Positions 16,871-25,343 of a DNA stretch of 64,000 nucleotides are shown piece by piece. Position 1 is the stretch's first letter; each line of letters opens with the position of its first letter. The notes under the pieces were generated by a model, which ran no database searches, was not told the DNA's origin, and saw nothing but the letters and a program-made list of their open reading frames with translations. Position numbers and translations under genes: made by a program. The stretch is from CAG-826 sp964583155 (GTDB taxonomy: Bacteria > Bacillota_I > Bacilli_A > RFN20 > CAG-826): contig CAZOUY010000005.1 of the NCBI GenBank assembly GCA_964583155.1, forward strand, positions 25,141 through 89,140, written 5' to 3'.

Positions 16871-18277
16871 ATGAAAGAAAAGCAAAAAAATATCGGGAAA
16901 ATCGTACAGATTATCGGACCGATTATCGATGTACGTTTTGAGGAAAATAAGCTTCCCGACCTCTTGACAGCGCTTCTTATAAAAAGAGAAGACAATACCT
17001 TCTTAACCATTGAAGTCAGTCAACATATCGGTGATGATATGGTGCGTTGTGTTTCCATGGGGGCCACTGAGGGCCTAGTTCGAAATATGGATGTCATCGA
17101 TACCGGAGCACCGATTACGGTTCCTGTCGGTCCTTCGACCTTAGGAAGAATGTTCAATGTTCTTGGCGAGCCTATCGATGGCCTTGGCGATGATTTTTCT
17201 TCAGCGCCGCATATGCCGATTCATCGGGATGCTCCGAGCTATGAAGAGCAAAGCACATCCTCGGTGATGCTTGAAACCGGAATTAAGGTTATCGATCTTC
17301 TTTGCCCCTATGTGCGGGGTGGAAAGGTTGGTCTTTTTGGCGGAGCCGGTGTCGGTAAGACGGTTCTCATTCAAGAGTTGATCAACAATATCGCTACCGA
17401 AAGAGGCGGAATATCGGTCTTCGCGGGCGTTGGTGAACGGACCCGAGAAGGCAATGATTTATATCACGAAATGAAGGCCTCGGGGGTTCTTCAAAAAACC
17501 GCGTTGGTCTTCGGTCAAATGAATGAACCACCAGGTGCGAGAATGCGTGTCGGCTTGACCGGCTTAACGATGGCGGAATATTTCCGCGATCAAGAGCATC
17601 AGGATGTTCTCTTATTTATCGATAATATTTTCCGTTTTACCCAAGCCGGAAGCGAAGTTTCCGCTTTGCTTGGAAGAATGCCGAGTGCGGTCGGATATCA
17701 ACCGACATTGGCGACGGAAATGGGACAATTACAGGAGAGAATTACTTCGACTAAAAACGGCTCCATCACGTCGGTGCAGGCGATATATGTTCCCGCTGAT
17801 GATTTGACCGATCCCGCTCCGGCAACCACCTTCTCACATTTGGACGCCAAAACGGTTCTCGATCGAAAAACAGCGGCCCTAGGTATTTATCCGGCGGTTG
17901 ATCCTTTGGACTCCTCCTCGCAGATTTTGGATCCGAATATCGTCGGTAAAGAGCATTATGAGGTCGCCCGCGCTGTTCAACAGATATTGCAGCGTTATAA
18001 AGAATTGCAGGATATTATTGCCATTCTCGGTATGGATGAGCTTTCGGAGGATGATAAACTCGTGGTCGCCCGCGCCCGTCGCATTCGGAATTTCTTATCG
18101 CAGCCATTCCATGTCGCTGAGACCTTTAATGGCTTTAAAGGCATTTACGTTCCCGTCAAAGACACGATTCGGAGCTTTAAGGATATTCTTGAGGGTAAAT
18201 ATGATAATCTTCCCGAACAGGCATTCCTATATGTCGGTGCGATTGAGGATGCAATCGAGAAAGCGAAAACCCTATAA
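16871..18277 (+). CDS. atpD: ATP synthase F1 subunit beta
   Basis: Beta carries the catalytic sites. Walker A is GGAGVGKTVLIQELI, the catalytic glutamate lies in GVGERTREGNDLY, and Walker B is DVLLFIDNIFRFTQAGSEVSALLGR. The 468-residue length is normal. It starts 11 bp after atpG with AGGAGG and overlaps atpC by one base. Confidence 0.97.
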   Translation: MKEKQKNIGKIVQIIGPIIDVRFEENKLPDLLTALLIKREDNTFLTIEVSQHIGDDMVRCVSMGATEGLVRNMDVIDTGAPITVPVGPSTLGRMFNVLGEPIDGLGDDFSSAPHMPIHRDAPSYEEQSTSSVMLETGIKVIDLLCPYVRGGKVGLFGGAGVGKTVLIQELINNIATERGGISVFAGVGERTREGNDLYHEMKASGVLQKTALVFGQMNEPPGARMRVGLTGLTMAEYFRDQEHQDVLLFIDNIFRFTQAGSEVSALLGRMPSAVGYQPTLATEMGQLQERITSTKNGSITSVQAIYVPADDLTDPAPATTFSHLDAKTVLDRKTAALGIYPAVDPLDSSSQILDPNIVGKEHYEVARAVQQILQRYKELQDIIAILGMDELSEDDKLVVARARRIRNFLSQPFHVAETFNGFKGIYVPVKDTIRSFKDILEGKYDNLPEQAFLYVGAIEDAIEKAKTL

Positions 18278-18672
18278 TGAGCTTTCATTTTCAAATTGTG
18301 ACCCCGAAAGGCGTGTTTTATGAAGGGGAAGCCGATATCATAAATTTACCACTCACGGAAGGATTAACGGGAATTTTACCGCATCATTTTCCCTTAGTAT
18401 CAATGATTGAAACCGGAAAAATGACGATTCGTTACCAAAAGACCGTTCGCGAATTGGCGATATCCGGTGGTGTCATTCATGTTCAAGAGGATAAGACGCT
18501 GATCTTGGCTAACGCTGTTGAATTTAAGGAGCAAATCGATGTCGAAAGAGCGAAAAAGGCGGAGGAAAGAGCGCGCAGGCGTTTAGAAATGGCCGACAAT
18601 AATATCGATGTCAAACGCGCCGAATTGGCTTTAAAAAGAGCGTTAAATCGTCAAAATGTCGCTAATAAATAA
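18277..18672 (+). CDS. atpC: ATP synthase F1 subunit epsilon
   Basis: Epsilon couples gamma to the c-ring and can inhibit hydrolysis. The N-terminal beta-sandwich begins SFHFQIVTPKGVFYEGEAD and contains LPLTEGLTGILPHHFPL; a C-terminal helical hairpin rich in Ala, Arg and Glu follows. It overlaps atpD by one base and closes the operon, followed by a strong terminator. Confidence 0.94.
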   Translation: MSFHFQIVTPKGVFYEGEADIINLPLTEGLTGILPHHFPLVSMIETGKMTIRYQKTVRELAISGGVIHVQEDKTLILANAVEFKEQIDVERAKKAEERARRRLEMADNNIDVKRAELALKRALNRQNVANK

Positions 18673-18689
18673 GACTTTATAATAATATG

Positions 18690-18724
18690 AAACGTGATTT
18701 GAATAAGATAAATCACGTTTTTTT
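18690..18724 (+). terminator. Intrinsic terminator of the atp operon
   Basis: An 11-bp stem AAACGTGATTT / AAATCACGTTT with a 9-base loop is followed by a T-run. Confidence 0.92.
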
Positions 18725-18855
18725 ATGATAATAAAAAGACGCTAATGATATTAATATTTAGATTTTATAAGCAAAATGCAAGAAATAAGGTGGCCTTTTT
18801 TTAATTTTTCTTAGGACGATATAATTTTTATTTTGTTTACTAGTTTATAAAAATG

Positions 18856-18864
18856 TGCTAATAT
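18856..18864 (+). promoter_or_regulatory. Extended -10 element for the GNAT gene
   Basis: TGCTAATAT lies about 24 bp before the start codon in an AT-rich stretch, with only T-rich sequence in the -35 area. Confidence 0.4.
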
Positions 18865-18887
18865 TCAAATTATGATTTGGAGGCATT

Positions 18888-20006
18888 ATGGTTACTTTAA
18901 AAGAAGTTAAGACAAAAAGAGACTTAAAAAAGTTTATTCGATTCCAAAACGATTTATATCGTCATAATCCCTATTATGTTGCGCCATTGATGGCTGATGA
19001 ATTGGCCATGTTCAATCCGCAAACAAACGGAGCCTATGAATGGTCGGATACCTATTTATTTTTAGCTTATCGTGATAAAAAAATTGTGGGTCGCATCGCT
19101 GGCATCTACAATCGGAAATATATTGAAAAAACCGGAAAGAATCAAATGCGTATCACACGCTTCGACTTTATCGATGATTATGAAGTTTCCGAGACTCTTG
19201 TTAACAAGATCAAGGAAATCGCTTTATCATTGGGCGCCCATGAAATCATTGGGCCGATCGGCTTTTCCGATCTCGATAAGGAAGGAATGCTAGTTGAAGG
19301 CTTTGATCAATTATCAATGTATATTACCATCTATAACTATGAATATTATTTAAAGCACATGACAAAGATGGGCTTTGAAAAAGAATGTGAATGGCTGGAA
19401 TATCGTATTAAGATTCCTCAAGAGCCGATTCCGACTTTAGAAAAATTAGCGGCACGATCCATTCAAAAGTTCGGTTATCGCGTCGTCAAGTTTTCTTCAT
19501 TGAAGGAAGCGACACCGGAAATATTCAAGGGTCTCGATATTATGAATGAGGTTTACGATAAGCTCTATGGCTATACCGCTTTGACGGAGCGCCAAAAGAA
19601 AGAATTCATGAATAATTTTAAGACAATTTTGAATGTCGATTATTTATATGCCGTCTATACTTCGGACAATCAATTGGCGGGCTATGGCCTATTAGCGCCC
19701 TCTATTTCGGAGGCTATGCAGAAATGCAATGGGCATTTGAATCTCCGCGGAATCATCAAGCTTTTAAAGACGATGAAGCATCATGAGGTCGTTGATCTTT
19801 ATTCCATCGGCGTTCGTCCAGAATTTATGGGGAATGGTGTCAATATCATTATTTTAAATGAAGGCATCAAGTCTTGTATCAAAAACGGAGTCAAATTTGC
19901 GGAAACAGGCCCTGAGCTTGAAAGCAATGAAAAGGTCCAATCGCAATGGAAATCGTTCGACCATGTCCAGCATAAAAAACGCCGCTGTTGGATTTTACAT
20001 TTTTAA
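18888..20006 (+). CDS. GNAT-family acetyltransferase-like protein
   Basis: The 372-residue protein resembles a widespread two-lobed GNAT-fold family. Features include an N-terminal NPYYVAPL segment, a first lobe with FLAYRDKKIVGRIAGIYN, and a second with DLYSIGVRPEFMGNGVNIIILNEG, which looks like the acetyl-CoA-binding A motif (R/Q-x-x-G-x-G/A), followed by the C-terminal FAETGPELESNEKVQSQW signature of this group. Substrate is unknown. GGAGG precedes the ATG. It is transcribed alone. Confidence 0.75.
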   Translation: MVTLKEVKTKRDLKKFIRFQNDLYRHNPYYVAPLMADELAMFNPQTNGAYEWSDTYLFLAYRDKKIVGRIAGIYNRKYIEKTGKNQMRITRFDFIDDYEVSETLVNKIKEIALSLGAHEIIGPIGFSDLDKEGMLVEGFDQLSMYITIYNYEYYLKHMTKMGFEKECEWLEYRIKIPQEPIPTLEKLAARSIQKFGYRVVKFSSLKEATPEIFKGLDIMNEVYDKLYGYTALTERQKKEFMNNFKTILNVDYLYAVYTSDNQLAGYGLLAPSISEAMQKCNGHLNLRGIIKLLKTMKHHEVVDLYSIGVRPEFMGNGVNIIILNEGIKSCIKNGVKFAETGPELESNEKVQSQWKSFDHVQHKKRRCWILHF

Positions 20007-20013
20007 AAAAAAG

Positions 20014-20040
20014 AAAGTGGAAAATATCTTCCACTTTTTT
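20014..20040. terminator. Bidirectional intrinsic terminator
   Basis: AAAGTGGAA (20014-20022) pairs with TTCCACTTT (20029-20037), with an A-rich left flank and T-rich right flank, between convergent genes. Confidence 0.85.
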
Positions 20041-20587
20041 ATTTTGCTTTGACAAAGCTATCGAGAAAATGTGCAAAATAGCGATAGCTCTGAAATCCTT
20101 TTGAGGGGATACCATGCGAAGCGACAAGCTCGCCTAAGCGAAAAAAATAAAAATAGGGTGTGCCATAGCGTAAGGTACCATTTTCATTTGTAGAGAAGAG
20201 ATCTGGATAAAGCGAACCTAGACCATCGATAATTTCTTGATCACTGTTACCTAAGGTGTATTTTTCTAAGGTTGAAAACACATAATGGGTCGTACAAATG
20301 TATTTCATAAAGATTGGCTGCGCGAGAAGGCAATAATGACATTCCGGAGAGTGCATATACAAGACAAAATCCTCTTTTTGATCGATTTTGGTCATGATAG
20401 AAGCGACGGTGACCGTTTCGCTATAATTAGAATAAGATAATTCTTGATAATCAACATCAGCGGGTTTAACATAAAGCTCATTTTTCGATAGCGGAATTTT
20501 CAAATCATCAGGGAGTCCCATCTTGGATCCGCATGAGGAAAGAAGAACACTGATTAACAAACCGCTTACAGCTAATTTTTTTTGCAT
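20039..20587 (-). CDS. Thioredoxin-like lipoprotein with CxxC
   Basis: A lipoprotein signal ends in LSSC (Cys19). The mature domain carries FVLYMHSPECHYC, a thioredoxin-like CxxC site (Cys83-His-Tyr-Cys86), and a later YGTPYFYFF that supplies the cis-proline of the fold. It is therefore a membrane-anchored extracytoplasmic thiol protein, related to small thioredoxin-like and bacteriocin-accessory-type proteins. Redox partners are not adjacent. GGAGG precedes the start, and a TATAAT lies about 20 bp upstream of the start codon on the minus strand. Confidence 0.75.
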   Translation of the reverse strand: MQKKLAVSGLLISVLLSSCGSKMGLPDDLKIPLSKNELYVKPADVDYQELSYSNYSETVTVASIMTKIDQKEDFVLYMHSPECHYCLLAQPIFMKYICTTHYVFSTLEKYTLGNSDQEIIDGLGSLYPDLFSTNENGTLRYGTPYFYFFRLGELVASHGIPSKGFQSYRYFAHFLDSFVKAK

Positions 20588-20696
20588 GATCTCGCCTCCA
20601 TCATTTATATTATATCACAAATTATGATTTCGTTATTTTAGACCTATTGTTTTTACTTGATTCATGCTAAAATAAAGAAAACAAGGAGGATTTATC

Positions 20697-21239
20697 ATGA
20701 ATATATGGCACGATGTGTCGAAAAGCCGTATTCAACCGGAAGATTTTGTGGCGTGCATTGAAATACCATCCGGATGCAAGAATAAGTATGAGCTCGATAA
20801 ACAAACCGGGACCCTTATTTTAGATCGCATTCTTTATACATCCACCCACTATCCGCAAAATTATGGCTTTATTCCTCATACATATGCAGGAGATTATGAT
20901 CCACTCGATGTTCTTGTTATCTGTTCAGAGCCGATCGTACCGTTGGCTTTAGTTCAATGCTATCCTATTGGTATCGTCAATATGGTCGATTCAGGTTTAC
21001 CGGATGAGAAGATTATTGCGGTTTGCGCTCACGATCCGATATATGGTAATTATCGTGAAATATGCGAATTACCGGCACATATCTTTGATGAAATATGTCA
21101 TTTTTTCCGGGTTTATAAAAACCTAGAGAAAAAGGATACGGATGTTCTTTCGATTGAAGGACGTCAAAAGGCGATTGAGGTTATTAAACAAGCGATCGCT
21201 AATTATGAAAAAGAATTTGGAAATAAAGGAGAAAAATAA
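20697..21239 (+). CDS. ppa: Inorganic pyrophosphatase, family I
   Basis: Ppa hydrolyses pyrophosphate in the cytoplasm and pulls biosynthetic reactions forward. The signature YAGDYDPLDVLV contains the metal-binding aspartates, preceded by ILYTSTHYPQNYGFIP, which is typical of family I. Length is 180 residues. A TGC-TAAAAT extended -10 at 20665-20673 and AGGAGG precede the ATG. It overlaps the transaldolase gene by one base, forming a two-gene operon. Confidence 0.94.
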   Translation: MNIWHDVSKSRIQPEDFVACIEIPSGCKNKYELDKQTGTLILDRILYTSTHYPQNYGFIPHTYAGDYDPLDVLVICSEPIVPLALVQCYPIGIVNMVDSGLPDEKIIAVCAHDPIYGNYREICELPAHIFDEICHFFRVYKNLEKKDTDVLSIEGRQKAIEVIKQAIANYEKEFGNKGEK

Positions 21240-21874
21240 TGAAATTATTTATTGATACGGCTAATATCGAGCATATTAGAATCGCTTCCAAATGGGGAGT
21301 CATTTCAGGTGCGACCACCAATCCATCTTTGATTGCTAAAGAAGGAAGAAAGGTAGAGGAGGTCGTCAAAGAAATCGTCACCTTAATCGATGGACCTATT
21401 TCGGCGGAGGTCCAAGAGGCTAGCGCCGAAGAAATGGTGGCCGAAGCCCGGAAATTGGTCAAAATCCATCCTAATATCGTCATCAAAATTCCGATGACTA
21501 TGGAGGGGATTGCGGCGACCTCGATTTTGCATAAGGAAGGAATCCATACGAATGTGACCTTAGTTTTCTCAGTTTCGCAGGCCTTAATGGCGTGTGAAGC
21601 GGGTGCGACTTATATTTCACCATTCATGGGCCGCGTGGATGATGCGGGACATTCCGGTGCGGAATTGATCGCTAAAATCATGGCGATGATTAGCAATTAT
21701 GGCTATGAAACCCAAGTCATCGCCGCTAGCATCCGCAATTTAGCTCATGTTGAGCAAGCCGCTTTAGCCGGTGCGGATATCGCAACCATTCCGTTTGCCG
21801 TCTTAGAAAAGATGGTGAAGGATCCTTTAACCGATAACGGATTAGCGATTTTTAGAGAAGCAGCCAAAAAATAA
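21239..21874 (+). CDS. Transaldolase / fructose-6-phosphate aldolase family protein
   Basis: The 211-residue protein is a short-type transaldolase with a TIM barrel. It starts MKLFIDTANIEHI, contains SGATTNPSLIAKEG, and has the Schiff-base lysine in IVIKIPMT. Short members act as transaldolase in the pentose phosphate pathway or as fructose-6-phosphate aldolase; sequence by eye does not separate these. It is translationally coupled to ppa and followed by a terminator. Confidence 0.9.
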   Translation: MKLFIDTANIEHIRIASKWGVISGATTNPSLIAKEGRKVEEVVKEIVTLIDGPISAEVQEASAEEMVAEARKLVKIHPNIVIKIPMTMEGIAATSILHKEGIHTNVTLVFSVSQALMACEAGATYISPFMGRVDDAGHSGAELIAKIMAMISNYGYETQVIAASIRNLAHVEQAALAGADIATIPFAVLEKMVKDPLTDNGLAIFREAAKK

Positions 21875-21886
21875 CGATGAAAAGAT

Positions 21887-21919
21887 AAATGTCCATCGAT
21901 GAAGGATGGGCATTTTTTT
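21887..21919 (+). terminator. Intrinsic terminator of the ppa-transaldolase operon
   Basis: AAATGTCCATC pairs with GATGGGCATTT (one G-T wobble) around a 7-base loop, followed by T's. Confidence 0.88.
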
Positions 21920-21983
21920 GATTAATTAATAGTTAAAAGGCCCAATTTCTGATTTTTATCATACGCTAAAGAGGGTGATAAAA

Positions 21984-22400
21984 ATGCGAGTTCGTTATCG
22001 GGATGCGGACGTTTCTTTATTAGGACGATTAATGCGTTCAGAAGCACAAGGAGAAGGCAATTTTGGTATGAAATTAGTCGGCAATGTTGTTATTAATCGC
22101 GTTGTTGCGAATTGTTCTCCTTTTAAAAAGCTTTCCACAATTGAAAGTGTTGTCATGCAAAAAAATGCCTTTGAGGGCATTAATACGCCATTATTTCAGG
22201 CAGGAGCGACCACCTTAGAAAGAAGATTAGCGCTCGATTGTATTAAATTTTGGCGAGCCGATCCGGCCTATGCGGCGTTATATTTTCAAGCGCCCGGGAA
22301 AGGGAAGCCTTGTAAAACACGATTTTGGGGAAAATTAGAGGGGAAATTTAAAAACCATTGCTTTTATTCCTCGGATGGCGATGAAGATTGTGGACTATAG
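21984..22400 (+). CDS. SleB/CwlJ-like cell wall hydrolase
   Basis: The 138-residue product consists of one Hydrolase_2 domain (SleB/CwlJ family), which cleaves peptidoglycan and in spore formers acts in germination. The family motif is seen in LGRLMRSEAQGEGNFGMKLVGNVVINRV, with Glu20 the likely catalytic residue. No signal peptide or peptidoglycan-binding domain is present, as in CwlJ. The ATG at 21984 is preferred over GTG 21975 because AGAGGGTG sits seven bases upstream. Its last six bases overlap the convergent kinase gene. Confidence 0.8.
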   Translation: MRVRYRDADVSLLGRLMRSEAQGEGNFGMKLVGNVVINRVVANCSPFKKLSTIESVVMQKNAFEGINTPLFQAGATTLERRLALDCIKFWRADPAYAALYFQAPGKGKPCKTRFWGKLEGKFKNHCFYSSDGDEDCGL

Positions 22401-23216
22401 TAAATGAAGCGGATCATCTAAATGCTCCGCTTTTTCTTTAGCGATATGAAGATAGACATCATCATGATATAGTTCATTCATCATAAGAGCCCAATAGTAC
22501 CATAAAAGATCATTAAACTGTAAAAAGGCCATCACTTTTTGATAGTGCTCCGCGGTTAAAGGTGTTAAAAAATATTGTTTCAAGAAATATTTAATCAAAT
22601 CCGGATCTTTGAGGTTATTCTCACTGATAAAGGAAGCTAAATCAAAATAAGGATCATCATAGCCACCGTATTCCAAATCGATGATTTCGACATGATCGGA
22701 AAAAAGGAGGATATTGCCACTTACGAGATCATGATGACAGGGAACCTGTTGGTCGGATAAGAAAAGCAAATAATTATCAATAATGGCTTTTTCCTTCGGA
22801 TGCGGATTTATTTTCGCTCTTTTTCGATATTGATAGCATCTATCTAAACCATCGAACTTTTGAAGACCACTGATTGCGGTTTGATGCATTTTTCTTAAAA
22901 GGTGAGCGATCTCTTGATAAGTCGTTAGCGATGCTTGTTGAGCGTCAAATTCATGAAAACCCTGAATATAGGGGGTGATTTTCAAATTTCTTTGAGCGTC
23001 GAAGGCTAATAAAGGAATCGAAGGATGGATTAACGCTCCAAGAGCGGTCTCCATCAATTTTTCGTTAGCGGGAGAAAGATCGTAGCGAAGAGGCTTCTTA
23101 GGAACGCGCAAAAGATAACGATCATTGATAAGATAATGGTCGTTGCTCAATCCGAGTTTCATTTGTCGAACACTATTGATAGGCTCTAAGGTGAAAAAGG
23201 CGAGATATTCTTCCAT
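22395..23216 (-). CDS. Choline kinase-like / aminoglycoside phosphotransferase-family protein
   Basis: The 273-residue protein has the small-molecule kinase fold of the APH/choline kinase group. The catalytic loop is HHDLVSGNILLF and the metal-binding motif is IIDLEYGGYDDPYFDLASF, closest to LicA-type choline or ethanolamine kinases. LicA kinases supply phosphocholine for surface decoration, but no licBCD genes are seen here. Aminoglycoside or thiamin kinase activity cannot be excluded. AAAGGAG precedes the ATG. Confidence 0.75.
   Translation of the reverse strand: MEEYLAFFTLEPINSVRQMKLGLSNDHYLINDRYLLRVPKKPLRYDLSPANEKLMETALGALIHPSIPLLAFDAQRNLKITPYIQGFHEFDAQQASLTTYQEIAHLLRKMHQTAISGLQKFDGLDRCYQYRKRAKINPHPKEKAIIDNYLLFLSDQQVPCHHDLVSGNILLFSDHVEIIDLEYGGYDDPYFDLASFISENNLKDPDLIKYFLKQYFLTPLTAEHYQKVMAFLQFNDLLWYYWALMMNELYHDDVYLHIAKEKAEHLDDPLHLL
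22407..22435 (+). terminator. Intrinsic terminator inside the 3' end of the convergent gene
   Basis: AAGCGGA (22407-22413) pairs with TCCGCTT (22426-22432), followed by a T-run. It serves the SleB-like gene while lying within the last codons of the choline-kinase-like gene. Confidence 0.7.
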
Positions 23217-23272
23217 AGCGACTACTCCTTTCCTTTGGAAAATGGTATATTAATAAAAAACGAGGTGTCATT

Positions 23273-23794
23273 ATGCTCCATATTATTTTATATCAACCGG
23301 AAATTCCTGCCAATACGGGAAATATTATGCGAACCTGTAAAGCCATAAATGCCACGCTTCACATCATTGGTCCTTTGACATTTTCTTTAGAAGAAAAATC
23401 GTTGAAAAGGGCCGGAATGGATTATATTGAAGGCTTGACAATGAAAATATATGAATCATACGTTGATTTTTGTCAAAAGAATCCGAATGCGGATATCTAT
23501 TATATCAGTCGCTATGGCGAAAAGACATATTCACAAGCGGATTTCACGCATATTGCCCATACCTATTATTTGATGTTTGGACGAGAATCGATGGGGATTC
23601 CGCATGATATTCTTAATGATCATCTCGATCGATGCCTAAGGATTCCGATGGTAGCGAGCGCGAGAAGCCTCAATCTTTCGAACTGTGTGGCGATTGTCGC
23701 CTATGAAGTCATGAGACAGCAGGGCTTTTATGGATTGAGCACCAAGGAAGCGATTAAGGGGGAAGATTTTTTATTGAAGGAGAAAGGTAAATAA
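23273..23794 (+). CDS. trmL: tRNA (cytidine/uridine-34-2'-O)-methyltransferase
   Basis: TrmL methylates the wobble ribose of leucine tRNAs. The SPOUT knot is recognised by QPEIPANTGNIMRTC at the N-terminus, LMFGRESMGIP in the middle and RSLNLSNCVAIVAYE at the C-terminus, in which N-L-S-N is the family signature. Length (173 residues) is typical. GAGGTG precedes the ATG. Its end overlaps rqcH on the other strand by 24 bp. Confidence 0.92.
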   Translation: MLHIILYQPEIPANTGNIMRTCKAINATLHIIGPLTFSLEEKSLKRAGMDYIEGLTMKIYESYVDFCQKNPNADIYYISRYGEKTYSQADFTHIAHTYYLMFGRESMGIPHDILNDHLDRCLRIPMVASARSLNLSNCVAIVAYEVMRQQGFYGLSTKEAIKGEDFLLKEKGK

Positions 23795-25156
23795 CGAGTC
23801 ATCGATCTTATTTAAATGCAGCGTTTGATAATGATTGAGCTGTACAAGACCGGATTTGGATGTTTTTTTCACCTGATTAATCGGAGTATAAATGACATCG
23901 CCATCGGATAGATGCGCTAGCTTAAGGGCTAACGAGGCGGCATAAATAAGGACTTCCTTATTGGGATTGCTATCAAAAATAACGACATGAGCGCCTTGAT
24001 GATTTTGAACGTGCAGGAAGATATCGTTTTTGCGCGCTAAATGAAAGGTCAAGGTATCATTTTGGAGATTGTTTTTGCCATAGCCGATTTTTACGCCCTG
24101 AAAGTAGCAAAAATATGGTTGAATCGCTGGATGATGGGGGAACTTTTTCTTAGAGGCCTTCTTTAAATAACCATTATTTACTAGTTCTTCTTCCATCTCC
24201 TGCAAATCACGTTCGGAGGCTCCTTCCCATTGCGATTCCAAAATACTAAAATAATCGATTTCCGCTTTGGTCTCCGCCATTTGTCTTGTTAAATGCTCTT
24301 CGGCATTCCGAGCTTTTTGGTATTTCTTATAATATAGAAGCGCATTGTCTTTTGCGGATTTATCCGCATCAAGAGGAATGACATAATCAAAAATGCGGAA
24401 TTCGTTTTGCTCAGGATGCACCTCATCAAGATAGGTGATGAGCAAATCTCCGTATTCCTTCCACATGTCCTTTTTTTGCGACATGAGCAATTCTTGATTT
24501 TGGCGTTGCCATTTTTTTAACGCTGATTTTTTATGCGATTTGATTAACGATAAAATCGCATTAAACTTATCCTTTTTGCGCTTGTCTTCGATGCTTTTTC
24601 GGTAATCATCAAAAAGGGATAGATAATCAAACGCGATGGGGTCGATATTTTCCTTCCATTGCACGTTTTTTTCAGGACAAGTATAGGTTAATCCCTTTAA
24701 CAAAGGGCGTTTGCTTTCCAAATCACCATGACGATAGACAAGTAAAATCCTTCGATCCTTATCCAGCAAAAGCATATTAGCATTACCGGTAATCAATTCA
24801 ATCACCAAGTAGCGGCGGTTTGTTTCATAGACATCATTTGTACATTGTAAGGTCCAAACCACGATCCGATCATTATTCCATAATTCAAGATTTTCGACAT
24901 AGGCATGATCAAGCTCTTTCCGCAATGAAAGAAAAAATGGTGACGCGAGAGTGCTGCTTGGATCCTTAAATTCAGTAAGACTTATAAAAGGATGAGAAGA
25001 TTGTAAGGAAATAATCACCCGTTGGGTCTTATTTTTCGAAAGAGAAAAGAAGAAATCAGTTTTCGAATATTCAACGAATTTACCAAGATAAGAGCCAAGA
25101 GCTTTTTCTTTTATTTCTTGAACAATATAGAGCAGATTACCAGCATTTAAAGACAT
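23771..25156 (-). CDS. rqcH: RqcH / FbpA (NFACT) ribosome quality control protein, short form
   Basis: RqcH binds stalled 50S-peptidyl-tRNA complexes and recruits alanyl-tRNA to add alanine tails. The NFACT-N domain has LRKEL and NNDR (Asp96-Arg97, the conserved DR pair). A charged coiled coil follows, then the NFACT-R domain with GKNNLQNDTLTFHLARKNDI and HVQNHQGAHVVIF. At 461 residues it is about 100 shorter than B. subtilis RqcH; the helix-hairpin-helix region and C-terminal tail appear reduced. ATG 25156 is chosen for its AAGGTG spacing over GTG 25165 and ATG 25162. Confidence 0.87.
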   Translation of the reverse strand: MSLNAGNLLYIVQEIKEKALGSYLGKFVEYSKTDFFFSLSKNKTQRVIISLQSSHPFISLTEFKDPSSTLASPFFLSLRKELDHAYVENLELWNNDRIVVWTLQCTNDVYETNRRYLVIELITGNANMLLLDKDRRILLVYRHGDLESKRPLLKGLTYTCPEKNVQWKENIDPIAFDYLSLFDDYRKSIEDKRKKDKFNAILSLIKSHKKSALKKWQRQNQELLMSQKKDMWKEYGDLLITYLDEVHPEQNEFRIFDYVIPLDADKSAKDNALLYYKKYQKARNAEEHLTRQMAETKAEIDYFSILESQWEGASERDLQEMEEELVNNGYLKKASKKKFPHHPAIQPYFCYFQGVKIGYGKNNLQNDTLTFHLARKNDIFLHVQNHQGAHVVIFDSNPNKEVLIYAASLALKLAHLSDGDVIYTPINQVKKTSKSGLVQLNHYQTLHLNKIDDSLFTFLLQ

Positions 25157-25343
25157 TTTCATCACCTTTTTTAATATATCATAGATGCTTCAAAAAAGAA
25201 AAAGAATAGGTATATAATGAACATAAGCGTAAATTTATTAAGATTGGTATTAAATAGATAATATAATATGAAAATATTTAAAAAAGTGTTATTGTTATTT
25301 TAGATAGTCGCCATAATAATTTTCATTAATAGAGGTATAAACA

